Origin: Haliclona indistincta
Lineage: Eukaryota > Porifera > Demospongiae > Haplosclerida > Chalinidae
Length of the DNA: 64,000 bases
Direction of reading: 5' to 3'
Assembly (NCBI GenBank): GCA_964017065.1
Contig: OZ024784.1
Span: 17,837,152-17,901,151 of the forward strand
Below, piece by piece: positions 49,880 to 62,521 of this stretch. The position numbers and the translations under genes were made by a program. Every line of letters begins with the position of its first letter. Within the stretch, counting starts at the first letter, position 1. The notes under the pieces are model-generated. The model did not search any database, was not told the DNA's origin, and saw only the letters and a program-made list of their open reading frames with translations.

Positions 49880-51157
49880 ATGGCAGAGAAGCGACCGCAA
49901 AACAGTTCCGATCGCCAGTCGAAAAAACTCAGAGCGGAGCCTATCTGTTGTCTAAAGAGCTGCTCTACCGATTTGGGCGAGGAGGACAGGGCAGAAGTCA
50001 AGACCTGTCTGCCTAGCAAAACAGCTCGGAGCGCGCTCCCAAGTGGCTACGTCGTTGAATGGAACTCTTCGGGAGAAGCTTGTTTCCACAGGCGTTGCTG
50101 GGTGGAGCTGCTGAGGAATGCTCGAGTGCGCAATCAGAAGAGAGCCACGATACGCATGACTGACGAGGAGAAGAGGTTGGTGAAGGAGGCAGCCAAGACA
50201 GTTGAGTTCCATGATTCATCAGCCACGTTGATTGAAAATGCCAAACAGATTGCTTCACTGATTCGCTCGACTCGTTTTTGCGTTGCTTTCACTGGAGCTG
50301 GCATCTCTACATCAGCTGGAATAGGAGACTATCGCGGGAAGAGTGGAAAATGGACAGAACAGGACAGAGACGCTGCAGCAGAATCAACTGGTGATCAAGA
50401 TGAAGAGGAGGAAGAGGGTGTTCCTTATGAGCGATTACGACCAACTTACACTCACGAGGCATTGTCCAAACTGATAGAGATGGGGCTTTTGAAGCATGTC
50501 ATCAGCCAGAATGGGGATGGTCTCCACTCCCTCTCCGGCATACCAGCCGACAAGTTATCAGAACTTCACGGCAATGTATTCCTAGAGGTGTGTGAGGAGT
50601 GTTCCTGCAGGTACTACAGACCATACTATGTGCTTGATGACTCTGCTAGCCTGTACTTTGAAGAGTTGAATGAAAATGGTAAGACTAGTATACTCAAGCC
50701 TCGTCATGCTGTCCAGTGCAGTCAATGCGAGCTATGTCACAGAACAGGCAGAAAGTGCACACAGCCTGGGTGCAAGGGTCATCTGCTGGACAGTATTATC
50801 AATTTTGGCGACAATCTTGAAGAGGATATATTGGACAAAGCTGAACAAACCTGCAGCCAGGCTGACTTCATTCTTAGCTTAGGCACGACCATGCAAGTGA
50901 CTCCAGCTTGTGATCTTGTTCTGATGGGCAAGAAGCCACTCCGCCTGGCAATCGTGAATCGACAGATAACCAACTTTGACAACTTATGCATGAGTAAGGA
51001 TGGCAAGGAGCAGCTTGGAGTGAGGGCATTCGGAGACTGTGATGCATTACTGAGGGAGGTGATGAGACAGCTACTGACAAACAAAGAGCGAGTAGAATGG
51101 GAGCAAGGAAGGGTGGAGAGACTGAAAATGTATGACACCCAAAGAAAAACAGATTAG
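49880..51157 (+). CDS. SIRT6/7-type (class IV) sirtuin, single exon
   Basis: The ATG at 49880 gives 425 residues; the upstream GTG in frame is rejected. Sirtuins are NAD+-dependent lysine deacylases. The Rossmann core has GAGISTSAGIGDYRG (about residue 139), SQNGDGLH, the catalytic-His segment SELHGNVFLEVC (about 227-238), and the zinc-site pairs CEEC and a later Cys-rich segment (CSQCELC...CTQPGC). HGN(V/M)-EVC and the short GDYRG version are typical of SIRT6/7. The usual QN(C/V)DGLH reads QNGDGLH here. A 110-residue N-terminal extension with Cys/His (CCLKSCSTD, CFHRRCW) is not a standard sirtuin part. A glutamate-rich insert follows the first loop. No intron, unlike most neighbours; a retrocopy origin is possible. 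AATAAA follows at about 51182. Confidence 0.88.
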   Translation: MAEKRPQNSSDRQSKKLRAEPICCLKSCSTDLGEEDRAEVKTCLPSKTARSALPSGYVVEWNSSGEACFHRRCWVELLRNARVRNQKRATIRMTDEEKRLVKEAAKTVEFHDSSATLIENAKQIASLIRSTRFCVAFTGAGISTSAGIGDYRGKSGKWTEQDRDAAAESTGDQDEEEEEGVPYERLRPTYTHEALSKLIEMGLLKHVISQNGDGLHSLSGIPADKLSELHGNVFLEVCEECSCRYYRPYYVLDDSASLYFEELNENGKTSILKPRHAVQCSQCELCHRTGRKCTQPGCKGHLLDSIINFGDNLEEDILDKAEQTCSQADFILSLGTTMQVTPACDLVLMGKKPLRLAIVNRQITNFDNLCMSKDGKEQLGVRAFGDCDALLREVMRQLLTNKERVEWEQGRVERLKMYDTQRKTD

Positions 51158-51205
51158 ATTCTAGCATTCTAGTGTGGTCTGAAATAAACATGATTAATGT
51201 TTTAA

Positions 51206-51803
51206 CTCTTTAGGGACCGACTTATTTTGACGAAAACATGACTTGCTCTTAACTGACAGTTTGTCTTGCAATTTTCTACAACATGCAGTACGCTAGCTAG
51301 TCCAAACTAGCACCCTTTTCTCCTGGCATGTCAAGGTTTACGACCATGTACTAAAGTCTGAGTTGGCCACTCCCACTTCGGAACTGAAGCCGCTTAAGTG
51401 CTGCGACCTCGTCATTTTTGAGTTAATTTTGGTCTTCATTCAGCCCTGGTGACTGATACAAAAACCTGGTGGTGTCCAGGTGAGCAAACAGCACAGTTTA
51501 GACCATATTCTTTGCCAAAGTATGCATTTCCGGGCATCCTGAAGCCCCAAAAATGCCGAAAGCGGCGAGGGGCTCCGCCCCTTCGAACCCCGGATTAAAG
51601 GGGGGACACCCCCCTTTATAAATCCCCCCGTCCTGCGTTCTATATATTTTAGTGGGGAGGGCGCGGCGAAAAACAGTGGGTTTTTTCAAGTAATTTGCAT
51701 TAAACTTGATTTGACCTTTCTAGAGCACTTTTCACACTACTTATGACGTCTACAGTAGGTGGAGTCAATTTTGACGAATAAATCCGCTATAGGCCCTAAA
51801 GGG
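51206..51803. mobile_element. piggyBac-like MITE with TTAA flanks
   Basis: The stretch is bounded by TTAA on both sides (51202-51205 and 51804-51807) with inverted ends CTCTTTAGGGACC and, on the other strand, CCCTTTAGGGCC. TTAA targets and CCYTTT ends point to piggyBac. Inside is a GC-rich core with GGGGCTCCGCCCC and runs of G and C (about 51570-51640). There is no transposase frame. Confidence 0.65.
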
Positions 51804-51807
51804 TTAA

Positions 51808-52123
51808 TGAGTTTTCATCAAAAATTGTAAATCTTGCTGGAAATGATCCAAAGTTGTTGAAAATCAACTCTAAGTGTTCTAAATGTCATTTAAAATCAGT
51901 ATTGGATGAAATGTGCGACGAAGGATTATAAGGTGATTAATCAAAATTAATTCATAATCATTTAATGATAATAATTTTATTCACGAGCATGACACCTGGT
52001 CGCTTGCGGTTTCGGGTAACAAGTACATCAACATCATCATGGGACATTGACGTGATGTAATAATCTTGGCTGATCGCTGGAACACAGTGTTGTGCTTGCA
52101 TCGATCAGCTCAGCTAGACAACC
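51808..52123. other. Spacer before the NLR-like gene
   Basis: AT-rich DNA with no exon. The NLR promoter should lie near its right end; no clear TATA box was found. Confidence 0.4.
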
Positions 52124-55100
52124 ATGGACGTGGGTAAAAGGAAGCGTCGTGATTGTAAAAATGATCGTTCACCGAAGAAAACTCGTCTGGATCTCGGTCA
52201 GCTGAGGCGCGCCTTTATTCACAACTTCAAAGCAATGGCAGACGATCTGAGCGTAAAAGAGATTCTGCCCGAGCTGCTTTCAAGGGAACTTGTGACGTTA
52301 TTAGAAGCTGACGAGGTCAACAGCGAAAACACAAAAGCAAGAAAAAGATTTCGTCTCCTTTGTATCATTCACCGCAAAGCAAATGCAGATGAACAGAGAC
52401 TGGCAGAGTTTCTAGAAGCACTGGAAAGTGTAAACAGCGCGGATCCTGGTTGCCGTCTTGAGCACATCATAGAAGGAATTAGCAGCGATCACTCGACGCC
52501 TTCTACAAGAGGACCTGTAGCGGATTACAGCTATCTTCATGAAATGCTACAGATGAATTATCGACTGATACAATGCAGTGTGGATGCTCAACATTTTCTC
52601 CCTGAACTCATCAGCAGAGAAGTGATTACTGTGGAACAGAGTCAACAGGTGTTCAGTGAAACAACTAGTGAGGCAAGAACCACTTGCTTGCTCAATTTGA
52701 TGGAATCTTCCAATGATCTTTGCAGCACTGTCTTTGAAGTGCTCGAGTCAACAGAGACACTAAAATTGTATCGAACCTCAGAGCTACCTCAACACCTGCA
52801 TTCCAGTGGTAAGTTGCATGTATGCATCTAGACATAATAATGTTTATACGGAGATGTTATTACTTCTTGCAAGGAAGATTTGAGTATGAATCATCACCTT
52901 GCAGTCACTAATGTGACACAGTGGAGCATGACCAAAGACTTATGGATTTTAACACAGTGCTTTTCAGTAGACGCTCTACAGTTTATGCTTTACCCTTGCA
53001 GGAAGTACATGTAATAACTGAAACCGCTGTATCAGTCAATAGTTGTTCTTTCAATGTTTGTTACATTGTCATTACACTATAATATTGCTGTAGTGCATGG
53101 TCATGCTATTGGCACCCATACGTGTAGTCATGGTGATGTTATTTTTGGTTTAGAAACACATCCTGAGACTGTAGCCTTTAAGAGAGCCATGGGAAAGTTG
53201 GGAAGATCACTCACAGAGGAGGATGTGAACAATCTCTTGCTCAGTCTATACGCATGTGACATCATCAGTAAACCATTTCGCGATGAGCTATCCAGTTCGG
53301 CGTCACATTGCACAGTGCTGGTTAAAAGAAACAAACTTCTGTTTTACTTGGAAAACAAGATTAGGAATAATCCATCAGTTTTTACAAAGCTCATTGAAAT
53401 CTGTTCCGAAGAACACCTTCAAAAGCCAGAAGAAATTTTAAGTGAGTTTGTTAGAACAACAATGATTACTTATTATCCAATTATTTTATCTGCAGGGGAG
53501 TTCTATAAGGAATCACTGCCCTTAGAGAACTTATCACCACATACAGTAGAGAGAGATTCAAAGCTTACAAGTGGAGTCCTGTATCCTCATGTTTCAAAAT
53601 TATCTCAGCAACTTCAAGAGTTTTATACTCACAACGGCTCTCACAAGATAATATGTAGTCAGAAATGGCCGTACATTAATAGTGACGGTTTCTACATTAA
53701 CTTAGCTATTATCAAGAGAAGAGAAAGAGTTACATTTGCTACTGCAGATCCATTCACAAGAGAGACTATTGAACGCAATGAAGACATTGATATTGTACTA
53801 ATGAGCAAAGAACAAATAGAAATGGATGATGTTCTAAAGATCGAACCAGAAGGGAACATTGATAGGTTGCAGATCGTACTAGTTCAAGGTGCTCCTGGTG
53901 TAGGAAAAAGCACATTTGCTCTTGAAATGGCCAAGAGGTGTAAGAAAGTGGCTTCCTTTAGTTTAGTTCTACTCGTTCAATTACGCCAGCCAGCTGCTCA
54001 TAATGCCAGCACCTTGGATGATCTTCTTAGATTGTATGTATGTCACGAGTCCACTAAACAAGTTTCTGACTATTTTATTGAACAGCAAGGAGAAGGACTC
54101 CTTCTGATACTAGATGGCTTTGACGAGCTACCATCAAATGTGACTTCAGATGACAACTCATCAATCTACATTCGTCTACTTCAAGGAGAGTATCTACCAA
54201 AGGCCACTATCATCTTAACCACTCGTCCTTCTGTCATCAACTGCATTCAAAGAGTATGTGATACTCGAGTAAGCAAGTATATCGAAATTGTCGGCTTTCT
54301 GTCTCCTCAAATTGATGAATTTGCTCACAAATGTTTGGGCAATGAAAAGGCAGAAGATTTCTTACAATACATCTACAGTTACCCTCACATTAAAAGTATG
54401 ATGTACATTCCGCTCAACACTGCTATCATGGTCAAGCTCTATTGCAGTATTGCTGAATACACACACAAACAGCTACCAATGACACTGACCCAGCTGTACA
54501 CTGAGTTCTGCTTGCATTTGCTTCAGTGTTGTGTTGATAGTTGATACTCAGAATCAGAATTCAAACAGCAGTTTTCAGATCAACAACAGTGCTTCCATTC
54601 CGAACTAAAATACATGCCCGAAGAAATTCAGAGCCAAGTGAAAAAAATCGCAAAAGTTGCATTCGAAGGTATTGAAACACAAACTGTTGTCTTTCATAAC
54701 CTTAGCCCAGATTTTGATCACATGGATTTGATGACCAAATGCGAAAGGCTTGTTCCTAGTCGATGCAAGTCAACTCGATCAGCTGCTTCTTTCAACTTTT
54801 TACATCTCACAGTGCAAGAATTTCTTGCAGCATATCATATATCGTGCTTATCAGCTTCTTCACAGAAAGAACTGCTTCAACAATACCACTCAAAACAGCA
54901 CTTCTCTCGAGTATGGCGATTTCTAGCCGGTCTTACATCTTTCAAACAAATCGAATGGGAATTCTTCATGGGTATCATGACCACTACTAAGTGTGGCTCC
55001 GATATGCAAATCTTTAATTCACTGCTAGCCAACTGCCTCTATGAGGCTCAAGACCCATCAATCTGTAGCCGGGCATACTCTGAGGGCTGTACTGTCTATT

Positions 55101-55936
55101 CTCCGATGTCTGTCACACATTATGACTACTATAGCTTAGGATACTGTATTGCTAATAGTCCTTGCTCTTGGAAGCTATGTACCATTGGCGGAGATGGATT
55201 AGCTATAATAGCTTCTGGTATTAAGAGCATCAAGAGTGCTCCGAAGGGCAAGATTGAGCTTATTAAGCTGAGTTACAATGGTGAGAGAATAGGCGATATT
55301 TATGAGTTACCAGAATGCATGAGAAAAGACATCACTGAGCTCAATCTAGGAAACTGTGGGTTTAACAAGACTGCTTGTGATTCCTTGGCAAATATTATTA
55401 AACTCTTTCCTAATCTCAATCGTCTAGACCTTGCTGATAACCCATTTACTGAAAGTGACGCTACTAATCTGTTGAAGTCAGTTAGCCAACTATCAAATAT
55501 GACTTATCTTGATCTGCTTCATGCTAAACTATCTTCCGAAGACGTTGATGCACTTAGTGATCTAATCACTACAAAAGGGCCTTTAAAAAATCTCATCGTC
55601 GGTAGCACTACGATGCTGCCAAGTGTTGTTGAGAAGATGCTGAACGTGATTCTAGTGAACAGTCAACTTCGCAATCTCTCAATCATGAACCTGGATCTTG
55701 CTGAGTTTGGCTCACAGCTTGGAAAGGCACTGAAGCAAAATAAGACATTGGACACGTTGATGCTGTGGGACAGATCGTTCTGCATTGAAGGATGCATTGA
55801 GATAGTTAGAGCACTTGATGAGAATCATTGTCTCAAGAGTCTCACTCTAATGCCGTGGTATAAGTTTCACATTCCTGAGTCACTTTTCAAAGATAACATT
55901 CGAATCAACTGGTTTTACTATCCTAAACAAAAATAA
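52124..55936 (+). CDS. NLR-like sensor (death-fold repeats, NACHT, LRR) interrupted by an in-frame TGA
   Basis: Exon 1 52124-52808, exon 2 53094-53441, exon 3 53496-55936; the last intron is only 54 bp. Two CARD/death-fold-like helical modules are in exon 1 (EILPELLSRELVTLLEADEV and FLPELISREVITVEQSQQV), with a third helical module in exon 2. The NACHT domain has Walker A QGAPGVGKST and Walker B LLLILDGFDELP, with TTRPS after it. The frame is then stopped by TGA at 54542-54544, yet the same frame stays open to 55936 and continues with the NACHT-associated helices and leucine-rich repeats (ITELNLGNCGFNKTACDSLA, NLNRLDLADNPF). NLRs are cytosolic danger or microbe sensors; sponges are known for large NLR families. 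It is either a young pseudogene, a null allele, a read-through or a sequence error. Confidence 0.85.
54542..54544 (+). other. Premature TGA in NLR-like gene
   Basis: The codons before and after TGA (…CVDS, stop, YSESEF…) belong to one continuous frame. No intron that would remove it is visible: the nearest GT-AG pair would leave only about 20 bp. Confidence 0.9.
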
Positions 55937-55993
55937 ATATAAGCTTTATCCTATCATTTTCTGCAATATTCATTATGTTTAAAATCATCCATA

Positions 55994-58839
55994 CTATATT
56001 ATTCTTTCTAACATGTTATTAATGTCTGTTATGCTGGAACGATCCTCTGGTCTTTCTCTAACACATCTTCTAATAAGGAAAACCATCACCGGCCATTGAA
56101 TGCGCTGAATCTGTGGCTCTCGTTCCTCTTGTGTTGCCTCGGGGAGCTCTCTAAGACACATCTCCATCAGAAGTACTCCAAAACTGAATGCGTCCATTTT
56201 TGGTGAATGCTGGTCAGGAAACCTAGCTTCAGGAGCAGCATACATTGGGCAGCCAGGAGCTATAGTAGAGGAGATGTGGTTCACAAAGTTAGCTGACCCA
56301 TAATCTGATACCAAAGCTCGCCAGCCATTGGGCAATGGTCCAAGGAGAACATTGCCACTACTAATGTCGCGATGAATGATAGGGTGGGGCTTCCACTGGT
56401 GCAGGTAGGTCAGGGCACGAGCCACATCTTGAGCAATGGAGGTGACATGTGCTGCAGGCATTTCTTCTTTCTCAAGTTGTCTACGTAAACTAGTTGGCAT
56501 TAGCTCAGTAAGTATCATGGGCTCTCCCCCCACAACTGCTCCCAAGAACATCAGTAAATTAGGATGGTGAAGCTGTGCAGCAATGGTCATCTCTCGATTG
56601 AACTTGCGCAGATTGTATGGAGAGATGATCATCTCATGAAGGCACTTGGCAGCCACTCTGAGTCCTCGAAACTTTGCTATCTTGACCTCACCCCATCCCC
56701 CTCTCCCTACAACCTCAGTAGTCATCTCCACCTCCTCTCTCTTCACAACCCAATGAGGCTGATCTTCTCTGCTCTCGTTTGCCATCTATAAAATTAGCAG
56801 TAATTTAATCAATCTCTGTCATGAATACATGAACTAACAACTTGCTGCAGCTGTCGTAGAGACTCCTCCGCTTGTTCTAGCTCATACTGCATCTGACGTT
56901 TCTCATCTTGTAGCTGATAGATTTGCTGATAAAGTTGCTCAACTACGTCCTCTTGTTTCAAAGCTGGTAGTCTCTGCTGTGTTGCCTTTGCCAACATGGA
57001 CTGGTACTCATTCTTGTCAACCAGCTGCGGGTTCATCATCACTGCACCCACACTCCATTGGTTGTCTTCTGATTGGACTAGATTGAAACAGACAGCCATT
57101 GCTAAGTCATCTGTATACTACAAAAATGCAAAGTACTTGTCAACACTTACCTAACTCCACTATAGCAGTATTTGCCATTGGTTCAGTATAGAGAGCTTTC
57201 TGACCACCAAATACTATCAGCCAAACACACTTAGGACCTAGCTGGACAGATGACACAGAATGGTATCCTCTTTTTGTGATGGTCTCTGAAAGTGGTAGCT
57301 ATAAAAATGTTTAACACAAAGAAAAAAGTGGTAGTTTAGTGATAACCTTCTTCCAGAGCATTGTAGCAGTGTCACAGATCCAAAACCCACTAAGAGGGTA
57401 CTCGGACACGCCCTGTCCCGTGGGGTACCCTCCAATGATACTCAGTACAGTACCAGCAATCCAAGTAGCTGCATGACCTCTTCTGCTCTCTGGACAATGC
57501 ACAGGATGATCAACTTGTCTGCTCATCCTACTCCAGTGCTGGACCAAAGAAAGTGTACTCATAAGGGGCATCTTACAATGCATTAATGCAGTTTAAATAG
57601 CCGTACGTCATCATTGTACTTAGCGAGCCCTTGCATTGTTGTAACTAAGTCATAGGTGCCAACCATCCCGATACGTCCGGGACAGTCTGCCTGTCCTGCG
57701 TCCTGCATGGGAGTTGCTACTGTCCCGGAAACAAGAATAATTTTCTATTTACTGTTGAATTCAGGCTATTTTGAACTCAGTAAGCCAGTACTCAGCGCTC
57801 CTGCTTTGATATACAATTCATTATCCATGCCTTACCGAATAAAGCGAATCAAAATTTAGCGATGACATCAGAATCAATGACGTAATAAACAACGAATAAT
57901 TGTGAGCGGATTTGAGAAAAGGGGTCACTTTGCTCCTGTATGAATAATTAATTATTCTGAACCTATTAAAGCTAAGTGTATTGTTTCAGCTCACCGCTGT
58001 ATTCTTACTAAGCTCCACAACTAGCAGTTCACTAAATCCAGTTTTAGTACCACCAGACATAATAACTCTCCTGTTGTCATCAAGAGGTGTGAAAGTGAAC
58101 CGGGAGCACGGAGGTGGAATTTGTCCAGAGACACTTGGTGAACTCCACTTCACTGTGTGGAATAGCTTCAGTAATACTGACATCATCGCCAGTATACATG
58201 CTATTACTTCAATTCAAATATAGTAACTTACATGTTCTCAGTGAAAATACATGTTGTTCGTTAGTTTCTGTGTCGACGGCGTTGACTCGATCATACTGAG
58301 CACCGGATTGTTGCGACAAAGCTGGCAGTCCATTGCCCATACCACCAACAGCAAACAGCATGTCTTCTTCCTCATCTCTGAAGGCTACCATTCCACAGTG
58401 GAACTTTCTCATTGGTCCAGGACCCGGCTCCGTTGTTGTGGGAGCCAGGGTCGTCCACTGGAAGGAAGATGTGCCTAGCTTGTAAACGCTGTTATGATAA
58501 CAGTCATCGTGTCCGCACCAACCAGCAAAGTAGTGCAAATCGCTTCCAACAGCTACACAAGCATACCCGTCCACCGCCAAAGGCGGGAATCCTCTAGTCA
58601 CATGCTGTTCCCAGCGTCCTTGCTGTAGGTTAAAGGTCTCCACACGAGAAAGAAACGCTTGTTTTTCAGTCGTGTCGTGTACATACGGGCAGCAACCATC
58701 TTGGTTGCCTGCCCACAGATAGACTGTCCGATCCACAAGGACAGTTTGGTGCAAATACCTGCCAGTTGGTTCATACCATCCTGCGGAAGGAAAGTTTTAA
58801 AAAATCAATAAAAACAAAACTGACTTGTCTCAGATGCCA
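55994..58839 (-). CDS. Kelch-repeat, coiled-coil, TKL-like protein kinase
   Basis: Seven in-phase exons (58839-58824, 58780-58232, 58176-57995, 57571-57347, 57298-57151, 57077-56839, 56785-55994) give about 716 residues. Residues about 1-390 are kelch-type beta-propeller repeats (RYLHQTVLV, VYLWAGNQDG, RRVIMSGGTKTG, VWLIVFGGQ). A coiled coil follows (EQLYQQIYQLQDEKRQMQYE). Residues about 470-716 are a kinase domain: GRGGWGEV glycine loop, VAAKC lysine, HRDISSGN catalytic loop, YAAPEA, and SDYG in place of DFG. The overall pattern suits the tyrosine-kinase-like group and Ser/Thr activity. The exon 6 donor is ambiguous by one codon. The long intron 57572-57994 holds a repeat-like stretch around 57653-57735 (GTGCCAACCATCCCGATACG). 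Substrate unknown. Confidence 0.88.
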
Positions 58840-59034
58840 TCGCGATTGCTGTTGATCAGATCCATGTAATTAATAGAATTTATAGCATTTTTTGCTGAAA
58901 TTCATTGTTTCCAAACACAAAAATCAATAATAAACACAGAGAATCACAGTCCAGTATAACTATCGTACAAACAGATTAATAAATTGCTGTGTAGTAATAA
59001 GTCAAGTGTTATAATATGGACTATAAAACCAATG
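58840..59034. other. Spacer between kelch kinase and pecanex-like gene
   Basis: AT-rich, 195 bp, holding the kinase 5' region and the pecanex-like 3' end. No motif stands out. Confidence 0.4.
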
Positions 59035-62331
<3,297 letters not shown>

Positions 62332-62521
62332 CTAGGAGGAGAAAATGATTCGTTAATGTCCGTGCAGGTTAACGACATAGCAGATTTATGATACAGCGTT
62401 GGCGAGTGTTTGAAACAATTAATCTCGAAAACAATAATAATTTTATGACAAACTATGATTATCTAACACTGATACTGTACAAGTGTTGCACTACGCTATA
62501 AGTTATGATCAATGAATTTAA
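62332..62521. other. Spacer between pecanex-like gene and membrane protein copy 4
   Basis: These 190 bp must contain any upstream exon of the pecanex-like gene if it is not truncated. I found no convincing exon; a short ATGTCGTTAACC start is possible but is not followed by a matching frame. Confidence 0.35.

Noticed and set aside
51498..51689. Small minus-strand open frame over GC-rich DNA
   Set aside because: It lies inside the TTAA-flanked element and shows no domain or splice context.
54520..54560. Mini-intron removing the NLR stop codon
   Set aside because: The only GT-AG pair around the TGA would define an intron of about 20 bp, shorter than any other in the window.
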